Below are positions 22,898 through 34,017 of a DNA stretch of 64,000 nt, in pieces. The first letter of the stretch is position 1, and every line of letters begins with the position of its first letter. The position numbers were made by a program, and so were the translations under genes. Below the pieces are notes generated by a model. The model was not told the DNA's origin. It ran no database searches and saw only the letters and a list, made by a program, of their open reading frames with translations. The stretch is from Letharia columbiana (Eukaryota; Ascomycota; Lecanoromycetes; Lecanorales; Parmeliaceae): positions 62,001-126,000 of the forward strand of contig NW_023501049.1 in NCBI RefSeq assembly GCF_014066305.1. The letters are read 5' to 3'.

Positions 22898-25416
22898 TCA
22901 TTTGAGTGATTTCGTAGCAGCGTTAATGTTCCCTTCGATAATCCGACTCCAGCGCTATGAGAATATCTGTGTCAGCAACATTTCCATACAGACTTCGCAG
23001 AGCGTTACTCACCTCAACGCCGTCCCTATCCCCATTATCCACACACTCCACCAACCCAGGAAATGTCGCCCCAGCATATCCAGTCCATACGCCCGGCGCA
23101 AAAACAACATGTTTAAACCAGCTTCTGCCATCCAACCCCTTTTCATACAAGAAGTTCCTTTCTAAATATTTATACCCTTCATTAACCCTCTTTACCTCGG
23201 CATAAAGCTGTGCCTTGAGCCACCATCTCCACCATGGCACACCTTCGCTGATTTTGGACGTGAGAGCAGCAGCGCGGGCGTCGAAGGTGGTGGCTGCGTT
23301 GTGTAGGCGGGAGATGGCATTCTCGAGGAGGGTGAAGGAGGGCAGGGAGCGGACCGACCCGTGTGAGGAGGAAGTAGTGAGGTTCTTGACAGAATGGAGG
23401 TAGGTATCCAACCCAACGGCATAGTCAGTAGCATTAAAAGCAATAACCGGCGTCTCCACCAACGCCGCCGCATAAAGCGCCCACACCTTGGTCATAGCGA
23501 CGTGATATGTCCAATCGGGGTCGGTAAACTTGTCCATCCAAGCAAAACTGTCATAATTGCTGTGGTAGTGATAGACGGCATCCCCAGGCCCGGCACCGAA
23601 ACCTATATCCACAGAGGGGATACCGGCGAAGTCTTGAAAGGCTGTGAAATCGCTCCCAGAGCCCATGGTGCGGATATGTCCATCCCACAGGTCGCGAACC
23701 GTTTGGCCTGGGATAGTTTGGTTGGGGGATTGAACCAGTGATGTAGCTTCGTAGAGCGCTTTGTTTAGAAGTGGCGCAGCGGCCGCAGAAAACCTAGATC
23801 CTCTGACAGCGACGTCGACGTTAAGGTAAGCAATGGCTGCTTTGGAGAGCCAAGGTATGTACTCCTCGACCCACTCCGTGGAGCCGATGAGACCGTATTC
23901 TTCGCCGTCCCAACTTGCGAAAACGATGGTTCGAAGCGGCTTCCATCCTTTGCTCAGAGCCACACCAAAGCTGCGTACTACCTCGTTCATGGCTGCAGAA
24001 CCACTGTTCGGGTCGCCTGCACCGCCTGCAATCCAGGCATCGCGGTGATTACCTAGGACAATCACCTCGTCTTGAAGCGTGCCGTTGATGATGCCTATCA
24101 CATTCCAAAGTGGAGTAGTAACATACTCCTGTTCATTGACCAAATTCAAGACTAAATTAGATGGTGATGGGCCAATATTATACTCAACACCCTTGTAACC
24201 CAGGCCACCTCCTTGCCAGAATTTATTGAAGTCCTCCGCTCTTGGCCCGTGGCCATTCAACGCTCTGAGTATCGGCAAAGCGTCCTTGTAAGAGATTGGC
24301 ACGGATGGAATAGCCGGAATAGCGTGATGAGGATCCTGTCTCGGGACACCCGGTTTGGAAGGATACCCTGGCGTAGTAGGATCCCCAGGTGCTATACCTG
24401 GCTCGTGTCAGCTGTGCCATCCTTCAATGGCTCTATTCGGACATACTCAAGAACTGCGAGCTCCCCCTTTGCACACTACTCGGATTTCTTGCCGGCCCGT
24501 TCGGATACGTCTTATACCCATTCTCCTCGGTAATCTCTCCGTCTTCTTGCGGATCCGTGTAAAGAACAACACCCACCATTCCCAGTTCCTGCGCCCTCTT
24601 TACTTTAAGACCTCGAAAGATCCCACCGTATTTGGCCACTGCGATATTGCCCTCCAGAGTGACGTTTGCTTGTTGCAGCTCTTCGAAATCCTTATATGTC
24701 CCAAAGTTCACATAAACGTACGGTGCAGTGACGTTGCCACTAGCAGAGTACCCATGGAATGTAGGCACACGGTTGTCAAGTCCACTGGTTGGGTCTTCCG
24801 GCAGGACGTCTTCTTCCATGCTGCACTCAAATTTGATCTTGTACCCCCTTTTTTGTTCTCTGTCTTTCCTCTTCCCCACTGATCCTCCTTCATCTTTCTC
24901 AGCAACCGCAACATTTCTCTCACCAGCCCCAGCCTTCTCGAGCAAGGCCAACCGATGTCCCAGCGGATAATTTATATAAACATCATAGTCCACAACGCCA
25001 CTCTCCACCCCAAACTCCACCCACCTGTCCCTTGTCCACTCCGCCTGACTCAAGTTCTTCCCCGCCAAATGCGGACCCGCCGTATAATACTGCTGCCACT
25101 CCCTTGCCTTCTCCGGCTTCGGCGTCTTCAGCAGCACTTCCGTCAATTCCTTGTACGAGAATCCCTGGTTGTCGTATGGTGAGTACCACGGCAAGTATGG
25201 GCTATGATGCCTTGGCGACCATTCACTCTCAGTATTATTACCCGGCAGATATCTCGCGGGTACCAAGAAAAGGATAATGACGACTATGAGGGTAGTACCG
25301 AGGGCGATGGTGCAAAAGCGGCGGATTGCGCTGTGGGAATAGCGGGGACGGGATGGGGCGACGACTAAGGTGGTGATGAGGGGGGTTTGTTCGTTTGGGG
25401 TTCTGTTGTTCGACAT
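22898..25416 (-). CDS. PSMA-like M28 metallopeptidase (glutamate carboxypeptidase II family)
   Basis: Exons on the minus strand are 25416-24447, 24391-23013 and 22954-22898 (801 residues). This is a type II membrane zinc peptidase of family M28B, related to human PSMA/NAALADase and yeast Vps70; the substrate in fungi is not established. A short cytoplasmic tail precedes one signal-anchor helix at about residues 34-53, followed by a protease-associated domain (about 170-330), the M28 catalytic domain (about 375-620) and a helical dimerisation-type domain. All zinc and catalytic positions are present: H439 in GNHRDAW, D450 in GAGDPNSG, E487 and E488 in WDGEEYG, D516 in LNVD and H600 in YHYHSNYD. 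The block GPARNPSSVQRGS...PGDPTTPGYPS is typical of the family. The last intron (GTGAGT...ATAG) gives the C-terminus RWSRIIEGNINAATKSLK; without it the frame ends early in unrelated residues. Confidence 0.9.
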
Positions 25417-26332
25417 ATTTAGGATTTTTGGCAGCCTGTTAGGGCGTGATTGTGGCAGGAGGGGCTGGACATCTCTGTGTCGATCAGCAGGATCTTAGAA
25501 GAGTACCTTATCTTATAAGCAGCAAACTAATTGTACCAAGTAGGACGACTGGACCAGATGCCGAATGCGTTTAAAACATGTATCTTATATTGTAAGATAC
25601 ACGGCCTCAGTAGTGGTCATCTAAAGTAAGTATCAATGGCGATAGGCGCGGTAAGCACCCCGGAACAGCATGGCCCTTCTAAGTTTCTTGACAGAGTACC
25701 TTACCTTAAGGCACCTGTGTAATAATGGTGAATATGATTATACTAAATTGATTGGTATCGTTCTTCATTCTCACCGTATGTAGAACTTCTCTATCATAAT
25801 TGTTTTGATGCCGTGACCCAATAGATTGTCAACCATGGCCTTGTTGCTTTTCATTGCTGGAAATTTGATTTAAGCTGAGCCTTTGAGAGCTGACCCAACA
25901 AGCACCTCCATATCGTAACGACCACCCGAGTCTCGCGAACAATACTTTGGGGCGGTTTTCACCATATGGCTACAAGTAAACATGCCTAAAGTGGGGTAAG
26001 GTTGACGCAAAATTTCGGTCGTCTTGGAAGTGGAGCGAAAGGCGTGATAGGTGCAAAATCCTTGGCATCACACTGATTAGGGGACCTTTGACACTCAATA
26101 TGTCCAAAACGACAAGAGACATCCCTCACTCCTCTTTGCTAATACTTTATGGATTGTAGGCTTTAGACTCCTTGAAACTTTTATATGCAAAGCCTCCGTC
26201 TCGAAGACAATTGTTGAGGATTAGCCGTTGAGTACCGGATTTGTTAGAAGCTTTCCTCATAAAATTTCAAAAGTATGGTACATACCTCTTGATCACTCAT
26301 TCCTGACCTCGACCCTCCGTTGGCAGCCCGTC
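25417..26332. other. intergenic region, divergent promoters
   Basis: This lies between the peptidase (minus) and the F-box gene (plus), so it probably holds both promoters. The motif gagtacctta occurs twice (about 25500 and 25694), the second time as gagtaccttaccttaagg. No gene seen. Confidence 0.5.
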
Positions 26333-27310
26333 ATGGATATACGCCGGCTGCTTGCCTTTTTTTCACGCACGACAAGCAAGAAAGCTGTGAAGCAGAACTC
26401 TCTTTTTTTGGACCTGCCTCTCGCTCTCGTTTATGACATCTTTGACGAGCTCCACTTGCCGGAAAGAGTGTTGCTCTCTCAAACATGCAGAGATTTGTGG
26501 TATACGCTGCGTTCCAAGTGTTTGTTGGCTATCCGACAAGCTACCGCCGTTGAGCGCCTCGAGTGTCTGGCTGCGCTGGGCGATGTTCTACCCGATCATC
26601 GATTGTGTACCTCTTGCCGCTCATTGCATCTTCTGGACCCTAAAGACCTCCCTGTCACGGGCTACGATAAGTTTCATAAGCCATGCCCAGCGCTGGAGAC
26701 TACTTGGAGCCGTCACCGCTTGATCCCTTACTACGCCATAGCATTTCGTCATGTGCAGCTGGCAATCAAGTATACCCGTTTCAAAGATATCCATCAAGAC
26801 TACCGCGCGAGCATCCTGCAAAGATTCGTCATTTCCATTCCCCAATTTGATTCGATGGGGCTGATCTTTGGCGCGGAGCCAATAATCATCTCTGGCAGAT
26901 TTATCTTGATGACAATCTTTGTCTTCTACACGGCTATGGAACCAATATCGTTTTCAACTCTTTCGCGAGCACATTTCCAAATCTGCCCGCATCTCGGTGC
27001 TGGTGGGCCTCTCATCCCCGATAACCGTTTGCTTGCAGCGATACGCTTTGCATCCAATGTCGCGGACGGCCAGCTTGGCTCACACCAAGAAGTACATTCT
27101 TGCGATCGATGTCCAACCGATTTTCGGATAACAATCAAAGACAGGCAGGCGACTCTTTATGTCTGGCAGGACCTTGGAGCTGGAACCTCTCCCCTGGATC
27201 CATACTGGCGTAGTCATATCTGGGATGAGGGGAACGGCCTGTTCAAGGGCACGAAATTCAAATATGAGCATGGAAGCATCCGAGACTTGTATCACAGGAG
27301 AGGCACTTGA
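26333..27310 (+). CDS. F-box protein
   Basis: A single-exon frame of 325 residues from the first ATG at 26333. An F-box lies at about residues 26-65 (FLDLPLALVYDIFDELHLPE followed by a Q-T-C-R-D-L-W segment), with the usual L-P, V-x-x-I-F and C-R pattern. F-box proteins bind Skp1 in SCF ubiquitin ligases and carry substrates through the rest of the chain. The remainder shows a CxxC pair (LCTSCRSL) and a second pair (SCDRCPTDF), a pattern common in fungal orphan F-box proteins, but no known repeat domain. The substrate is unknown. An upstream in-frame extension lacks ATG, so I start at 26333; a 5' intron is possible. Confidence 0.75.
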   Translation: MDIRRLLAFFSRTTSKKAVKQNSLFLDLPLALVYDIFDELHLPERVLLSQTCRDLWYTLRSKCLLAIRQATAVERLECLAALGDVLPDHRLCTSCRSLHLLDPKDLPVTGYDKFHKPCPALETTWSRHRLIPYYAIAFRHVQLAIKYTRFKDIHQDYRASILQRFVISIPQFDSMGLIFGAEPIIISGRFILMTIFVFYTAMEPISFSTLSRAHFQICPHLGAGGPLIPDNRLLAAIRFASNVADGQLGSHQEVHSCDRCPTDFRITIKDRQATLYVWQDLGAGTSPLDPYWRSHIWDEGNGLFKGTKFKYEHGSIRDLYHRRGT

Positions 27311-27697
27311 TTGTAAGCAAAGGTAAAACCTCGTCATTGATCAAGTCCAAGATTCAAAGACCTATGGATACATGCAAGATACAGCATCGACAGCATTATC
27401 TGTGCCAGCGCAAACCCACCCCCCTCTCTCCCCACAGTTTTACCTCCACCTTCGGTAGCATTCCCATGTATATCCGCAATACTTCGGCACAGGCCCTCCA
27501 CTATTCCATGTGAGCTTGAGGCGAAGGGGCAAGAAGGGCGTGCGAGTCGAAGGAGACAAGTCGAGTGCTCGCGTTGGCTTCACCCCGAAAGGTTACTAGA
27601 CCCCAGCACCACGATGAGGTGCGAGCTTGCTGGAGGACCCCGAAGGGCCCCAGGTCTTTTGAACCAGCCCGACCTGGAGGGCTCCCTACGTCGCACG
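27311..27697. other. intergenic, convergent
   Basis: This lies between the 3' ends of the F-box gene (plus) and the small membrane-protein gene (minus). The sequence is GC-rich near 27600-27700 and no gene was recognised. Confidence 0.4.
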
Positions 27698-27983
27698 TCA
27701 GTCTCGTCTAGGAGGTCTCAGGGCCTCCGCCAGATTCCCAAGCAGATGGACGAGACGACGTTCCCGCGCTTCAAGCGCTTTGATCCTCTCTGCTTGCCTT
27801 TGAACTACCTCCTCCAGCCGCGAGAGTCCCCAGACAACAACCGGGGGAGGAGGGTCGGTGGGGGTGGCTTTGGTCCGGGAATTTAAAAAAATTGAACGTA
27901 CCGTTGACTGTGATGCATGCCATGACGGCTATCATCGTTGTGGCTCCAGCCGTAATCCAGTCTGCTGCTGTTGCAGATGACAT
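27698..27983 (-). CDS. small protein, one membrane helix plus charged coil (62 residues)
   Basis: Exons on the minus strand are 27983-27902 and 27804-27698, joined over a 97-base GTACGT...GTAG intron in frame. Residues 8-27 form a hydrophobic helix (WITAGATTMIAVMACITV) and residues 28-62 a highly charged helix (QRQAERIKALEARERRLVHL). The abrupt hydrophobic-to-amphipathic layout at the predicted splice junction supports the join. I do not recognise a family; it resembles the short single-span proteins common in fungal mitochondria or ER, which is inference only. The start is the first ATG of the open frame. Confidence 0.5.
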
Positions 27984-28590
27984 TCTGGATGCTTGAAGAG
28001 AGAAAAGAGAAGAGAAACAAAGGGCGCAGAGGAAATGAAGTACCTACGACGGTGGGCCGTCCCTTCCCCATATGCAAAGCATGAAAGAGCAAGAGCCAGT
28101 CAAACCCCGGCCTACGAACCAAATCAGCTCAATAGGAAAGCACAGACACGAAGCCGAACACGGGAAAGGGGCTCAAGGTTTGAGGGAAAGTCGAGGATTT
28201 TCAGAATTGAGGTTATTACCAGGGAAAGAGCTGCATTCAAGTCGACATTCGTAATGGCGAGAGTGAGACACTGAAACTGTACCCGAAAATGTCCATGGCC
28301 GAGTCCGTTGCTCGATAGAGCTGGCCTGATGACCATTCTGTACATGCGGTGTATATTTCTGGGTTGAAGCCGGCATAAATTTTAGTCTTCCTGGCAACTG
28401 GCCGAAGCGTGGGGCAGTGAAATCCACGACATTCAAGGTACAGCAGGCAGGGAGTCAACCGATTGCAATATGTGGTATGAGAGGAATGGCATGAGAGGGA
28501 TGGTCTTCATTTTAGTACCCTATGTGATAAATGAGTCTCACTGCCTGTAAACCGCCCCCGCAACGCTGTCAACCCCGGCTTGAACCCTTC
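27984..28590. other. intergenic region
   Basis: The upstream flank of the 62-residue protein gene and the 3' flank of the BAX-inhibitor-like gene. Only short open frames, no recognised feature. Confidence 0.4.
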
Positions 28591-29687
28591 CTACTTCCTC
28601 TGGTTCCTCATCCCCAAAATCTGCACCATCCTGATGAAAATGTTCAGAAAGTCCAGCTCCAGACTGATACTCTCATTCACAACGTCCTTCTTCACCATCC
28701 CTGCATTGGCCAAGCGCGCGTGATGTAGAATCTTCTGCGTATCATAAAGCGTAAACCCCCCAAACACAGCCAATCCACCATACAGCCAAATCTTCTCAGT
28801 CAACATCAGCGTCCTGGCCGCCGTGACAGGTAGGACGAGGGGAGCAAGGCCCGAGACAGCGACGACGGCGACACCGGCGAGCAGGGGTCCGCCAAGGTAG
28901 AGGTATTTCTCTTGCTTGGCGGTGGCACCAACAAAGGCTATGGAGCCCATCATGGCAACTGTGTAGAGACCGGCACGAGCGAGAATGGCGGGTTGCATGA
29001 ACATGAGAGGGGAGAGGATGGCGGCTTGGCACAGGTTGAAGCCGCCCCAGAGGGCATATTTTTGGACGTAGCTGGTGTCGCTTTTAGCTTGACATCATAC
29101 TCCGGACGGCGGACCCAGACTTACTTATCAGGGCTCGTAGCAAAAGTCCCATACATCGTCCCAACGCTCGCCGCCAGTCCCACGCCCATGACGACCCAAG
29201 GATTCGCAGTCATGAGTCTGTAACTCCAACCGCTGCGATGCAGCGCATTGGCCGCCACGCCAATGATCCCGATACCCAACCCGGTGTGCATGAAGGTTTC
29301 GTTCAGGAACGCCCGTTCGTACGGTGGCATGCCGCCATCTTCTCGGGTCTCGCGGTTGAACATGAAATTCGTGGCGACTAGCGTACCGCCGACGATGGCG
29401 GCGCCGTAGAGGAGCCGTTGGGCCGTGCTGCCGGTGTCGGGGCGCACGACCTGGCCGCCAGGCTGCATGTAGGTGCGACGGAAGGATCGCTGAAAGGCAT
29501 TTCGAGACTTGGTGAGGGCAGTGATGGGCGTGAATGACTTGGTGGTGAAGGTAGAGGGTTTCGGCGAGCTATGGAATGCACGGCTTGTGCTTTGGGATGA
29601 TTTGGGAAGCTGCTTGATGCATGTGGTGATGGACATCGGCCGACGAAGGACGAACGCCATGATGACTGCTGTGTACGTCGAGTTCAA
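28591..29687 (-). CDS. mitochondrial BAX-inhibitor-1 family protein (GHITM/MICS1-like)
   Basis: Exons on the minus strand are 29687-29125 and 29080-28591 (350 residues), with a GTAAGT intron of 44 bases. The N-terminus is rich in R, S and T without acidic residues (MAFVLRRPMSITTCIK and following), fitting a mitochondrial presequence. The rest is a multi-helix BI-1/TMBIM domain (about residues 90-345) containing GLGIGIIGVAANALHRSGW and, near the end, ESISLELDFLNIFIRMVQIL, the family's conserved C-terminal block. The animal homologue sits in the inner mitochondrial membrane, affects cristae and cytochrome c retention, and has been linked to calcium/proton exchange. The second ATG (29660) may be the real start; both give the same frame. 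Sequence features are strong for the family. The fungal function is inferred. Confidence 0.88.
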
Positions 29688-30038
29688 GGTGATTGTGTAT
29701 AGAGTGTTAGGTTCAACGAAGGAACATGCGGGAAGAAGAGGCGGGTTTAAGAATGCCGCTAGTAAATTAGAAGGTTAGGGCGAATGTCGTGGCAAGGTTT
29801 GACGCTATTCATGAATCCATCATCGGTTCCAAAGTACCTAAAAGCAAAGTAAGGCGTGAAAGAAAATAGATGGAGGCGTAGAAAAGATGTTAAATTTCGA
29901 CTATGTCCAAGAATCTCGTGATATCATCATACGCTCACAGACAGCAAAGCAAGCTTTTCAGCTGTAAATGCAGCAACAAATGGCTTGACATGCAGTCAAA
30001 TTTCCCCCAATATCCTCTCTAAACACCAGCAAACAAAG
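29688..30038. other. intergenic region
   Basis: The promoter side of the BAX-inhibitor-like gene and the 3' flank of the next minus-strand gene. No gene recognised. Confidence 0.4.
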
Positions 30039-32926
30039 TCATTGGACCTTGGCCCTCCCTTTAGCCACCGTCTCGAACTTCACTCGCTGCACAAACTTCT
30101 CCATGGCTCCGCTCTCGAGCCACTTGTTGAGATTTTTGCACTGACTAACATCAAACGCTTCGAGCTTGTGGCAACCGTCAACAACAGCCTCGACGCCGAC
30201 CCCAGTGACTCGAACACATCCTCGGACAGAAAGATCACGCAGTTCAAGAAGGTGAAGGCCGATACTGCGGAGTGACGAGTCTGATACTGCACTGCCGCAG
30301 AATGATAGGTTGAGCTTCCTCAGTTGCTGACAGCCAAGGGCCAAGACCTCGGTAGCCGTATCTGAGAGAGCGCAGCAAAATGACTGTGAACGTGGTCAAC
30401 GAATAGTCCAGGCATCTCAATAATGCTACTTACCAAGTCAAGGTCTTTGAGACCCTTAGCCGCATTCGTCAGATACACGATAGCATTGTCCGTCAGATAG
30501 GTACAATCAGCGAGACAGAGCTTCGTCAACCTCGTGAATTGGAATTGACCCCAGTGCTGAAATCCCTGATCAGTGATGGTAGTGCATCGAGTCAAATCAA
30601 TTGACTCAAGCCGTGAAGCAGCATGATAAGCCATATGTGCCATCGATCGGTCCGTAACATGTTTGCAGTAGGATAAAGTGAGGATTCTGAGCTTTGGGCA
30701 TCCGAAAACAGTTCCAGGAGGAGGTTGATTGGGAGGTATGGGCGCACCGACAGATCTTGCGGCTGCGTGGCGTCCATGCGCATTGTTCTGTGGATTGCCT
30801 TGGACCACCCAGCCAACAACTCGTTGAAGTAGGTTGTCGCTGACCTTACGGCAATTGCTCAGATCCACCTCCTCGAGGCTTTTAGCTTTGTTTGCCATTT
30901 CTAAGACTGCCTGGGCTGTTATGTCCCAGACACTCTTCATCCTCCACGTAGTTACGTTCGCGCCGCAGGTATTTGAAAGAGCTGCAAATCCTTCGTCACT
31001 GATATGGAAGCAATTACTAATATCGATGACTCGAGGCCTCGTACCGACGAAAGGGCATATACGGTGGACCAGAACCTCATCTGTGACTTTGCGATTGTAA
31101 GGCGTAAGATTAAGTTCTCGTATGAGTTCTGGAGTTTCCTTGAGCAGCTTTGACCAGTGCAACGAGATCGAACGAAGACGCATAAGATCGTGCAACTCGA
31201 AATACTTGAAAATGGAGATCAACACACTGTCTGGGAGCGTACCCTGGCTGAACTCGCTCGGTCTACGTTGCAAAGTGTTCGGTCGCTTAGGCTTTGCACT
31301 TGTCTCAGGTGGCGACATGGCATGCTTGAGCTTCTTGGCAGGCGCTGATACGATATGGGGTGGTGAATTTCGGCGGTCGATATTTTCTTTGCCTTCGCCT
31401 TCCTCGCCTTCTGTCAATGGTGGAGCGAGTGAGCTGCGCCGTGACCTCGAGAATGACTTGTCGAGATCCACATTCATGAATGGATCAGGATCAGCAGGTT
31501 CAATGATTGGACGGTCCTCGATTCGGCTAGGCTTACGAGGTGTTTCAAGCTTTGTATGTGAGAATGTCACCTTCGGGACCGATTTCTTCCTCGCACCTTT
31601 GTGTTTGGTCCGTTCGGCAATAGCGAGCTGTGCGATAGGAGGCGTAGAGTCTTCAGCGTCAGTCATGATAACGTCACCGTCTGAGCCAGACTTCAGCCGT
31701 TGCCTCGCAGTCTTTTCGACCTGCTGTCTCACGGCTGGAGGGCACCTCAACCAAAAATTCGATAAAACCTCACCGGTGATCATCAGACATTCAACCGACG
31801 ACACCGAGCGAACGGTTGCAGTTCGCCGTGGCGCTAGCGATAAGCTAACTACTTCTCCAAAATACTGGCCTTGCTTGAGGCGGGCCTTAATCTGGGTTCC
31901 ACGCTTGATATTTCGGCCAGCACCATTGGCCAGCGTGCGTAAATTCTGCCCAGGGGCCTTCTCATCAACAACTTCCACCTCTCCTCGAACGATGAAGAAT
32001 ACCTCGCGGCCTTGCGAATCCTGCTGAATTATGTCTGTAAATGGCGGGTAAGTACATGGCTGGGCGTTCAAGCCTAGGAAATGTAGCATGTCGGGAGGTA
32101 GTTCGGAAAACAAAGGCAATTCTTTTAAAAGTTGTCGGACGTTCACAAGGCCATCGCCAAGCGCGCTTGAGACAGTCGTATCAATTAGGCTTGGTGATGG
32201 TGATTTTCGTTTCTTGTTAGTCTGTATCCCATTCTGCCGTCTGTCATCTGCTTCTGGCATGACAATATCGCCGTCTTCGCCATCCCGCGCTCTTTTCTCC
32301 CCTCGTCCCAAGGTGGCTGGTGGTTCGGATTGAGAGGATGCCAGCTTCTCCTGCTTCTTTCGTTTCAGAATAGATAACCTCTCCGAAGCCTCGTCTCTGA
32401 TAGCTCGCTCGACCTCGGGAAATCTGGGGAGTTCTTTCGTAAGATCCTCTTTCTTCAATGTTACAAGCAGACACTTGGTACGTGCAACGATTGTGGCCGT
32501 CCGAGGTATTGACATCAGGATCCCAATCTCTCCGAAGAATGCCCCAGGTTTCAGCTCAGCGTATGTGCTTTCCCCATCTCTTGAAGTGACAGCCACTGCT
32601 CCACGTACCAACCAGTACATAGCCTTCGCATCTTCCCCCTCGGTTAAAATGTAGTCATGAGGCGCGTGTGATTGAGGCCGCAGGTGCTTTCCAATGGCAG
32701 CGAGGAACGCGTCGGGAGCAGAAAGAAAGAGGGGAAATGCTCGTATGCGGTCGTACATGTCAAGTGGTATGCCATGGATAGTCGATGCTGTAAGAGGAGA
32801 TGGTCGAATGGGTCTCGCTGGATTTGTCTCAGAATTGAAGGTCCTGATCAACGACAAGGCATCAGGGACTGGAGCCGCGTTCGCTTTACTGGCAAACGTT
32901 GGGGCTCCCGCCCTGTGACGCCGCAT
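30039..32926 (-). CDS. cyclic-nucleotide-binding, F-box and LRR protein
   Basis: Exons on the minus strand are 32926-30434 and 30383-30039 (945 residues), with a GTAAGT...TTCACAG intron of 50 bases inside the LRRs. Two tandem cNMP-binding folds are seen: the first (about 60-175) with the phosphate-binding cassette FFGEIGILMSIPRTATIV, the second (about 270-400) with YFGEVVSLSLAPRRTATV. Both keep the G-E and R-T-A residues that hold the cyclic phosphate. A linker with NLS-like KKRK and KKLK sequences is followed by an F-box (LPDSVLISIFKYFELHDLMR) and at least eight AMN1/FBXL-type leucine-rich repeats (LEEVDLSNCRKVSD, LRILTLSYCKHVTD, and after the intron SFCCALSDTATEV, LRKLNLSFCGSAVSD). Family knowledge suggests an SCF adaptor; regulation by cAMP is inference. 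The first ATG of the frame is at 32926; codons upstream lack ATG. Confidence 0.85.
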
Positions 32927-34017
32927 TTCGAAGTTGCTGGCCACCAATCAGGTACGCGTGGGGGTCCTTCTTGCTCTCGAAACGAGAGGAGAGCGCCGAG
33001 GACTCGGCAGCATCCCTTAGACTGTTGACATTTGAGCTTCTTATGCACGATCTGGAGCGTGTAGAGATTCACGTGCAGAACTTTGTTGGTCGATATGAAT
33101 CCAGAAACGTCTGGCCAGTTGAATGCAATCTTCTGACGAGACGGGAAAGATGGGCCAACGCTGGGCCAAAGATAGAATGCAGCGGCGTTTTAGGTGCGTT
33201 TTGGTGGACAGCAATGATTATTGTTTTCCGCGAGACCCCTCGACTCCAAGTATCCAGTCGCATACGACCGTGTCTCTTGTATGTTGGAGATTTCAGTGGA
33301 TCAAATTTTCCGCTCGTCGAATTCACGTGTTTCTGAAGGTCTTCACTTTCGGTGGGGCGCAGCTGTGGGTGGTAAGCGCTCAATTCAAAAGCGAGTGGTA
33401 TGTCGTGCATGCGCTTGAGATACCAGGAAGGCCAAAGAAGGTTATGTCGTGCGAGAACAACCGCCGCGAATGACTGCCAAAGTAGGCTTTCGAAACGAGT
33501 GTATCAGATTTATGGATACGCGACGCCCGCACACGATTAGATAACGTCTTGAGTTGAAGCGCTCCAAGTTGCTCTCCAGCCTTGGGTTAGAGACCAGTTC
33601 AATGTATTAATTGAATATGTATGATGACGGAGAAGACCGCAGTCGGAACGACGCAAGTGTTCGGGAAAGATTTCAGTAACAATAATAGTGGGTTCAGGCT
33701 TGAGGGTGCACAGACCAGCTTCCAAAGATTGGCAGACGAGACAGAGAGCAGCTGCAGGTGCCAAGACTCGCCAAGGGGGGGGGAGGGGATGCCAAGACTT
33801 AGACATAGTAACGATCCGAGCAAACAATTACCGAGATACAACACATTACCCGAGAGACCCAGTGTTGACTCCATTGCGACTAGGTATTCTATTTACACAC
33901 GCTCATGTGCAATTTATCTTGCTGTACTGTGGTACTTAGGATTCCAGAGCCAATGACCCTCCAGTCCTGACGCGTCTCATCTCCTTCGAGCGCGGGTTGC
34001 GCTCCGCCAAAAGGGTA
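32927..34017. other. divergent promoter region
   Basis: 1.1 kb between the start of the cNMP/F-box/LRR gene (minus) and the SLX4 gene (plus). Short open frames occur on both strands but none is convincing. A G-run of ten bases lies at about 33775-33785. Confidence 0.5.

Noticed and set aside
22923..23012. Unspliced 3' end of the M28 peptidase
   Set aside because: Reading through gives an atypical tail ending DYRREH. Splicing the GTGAGT...ATAG intron yields the family-like helical C-terminus, so I used the spliced form.
31122..32027. 301-codon plus-strand frame
   Set aside because: It lies wholly opposite exon 1 of the cNMP/F-box/LRR gene, whose domains and codons are clear. It is an antisense shadow.
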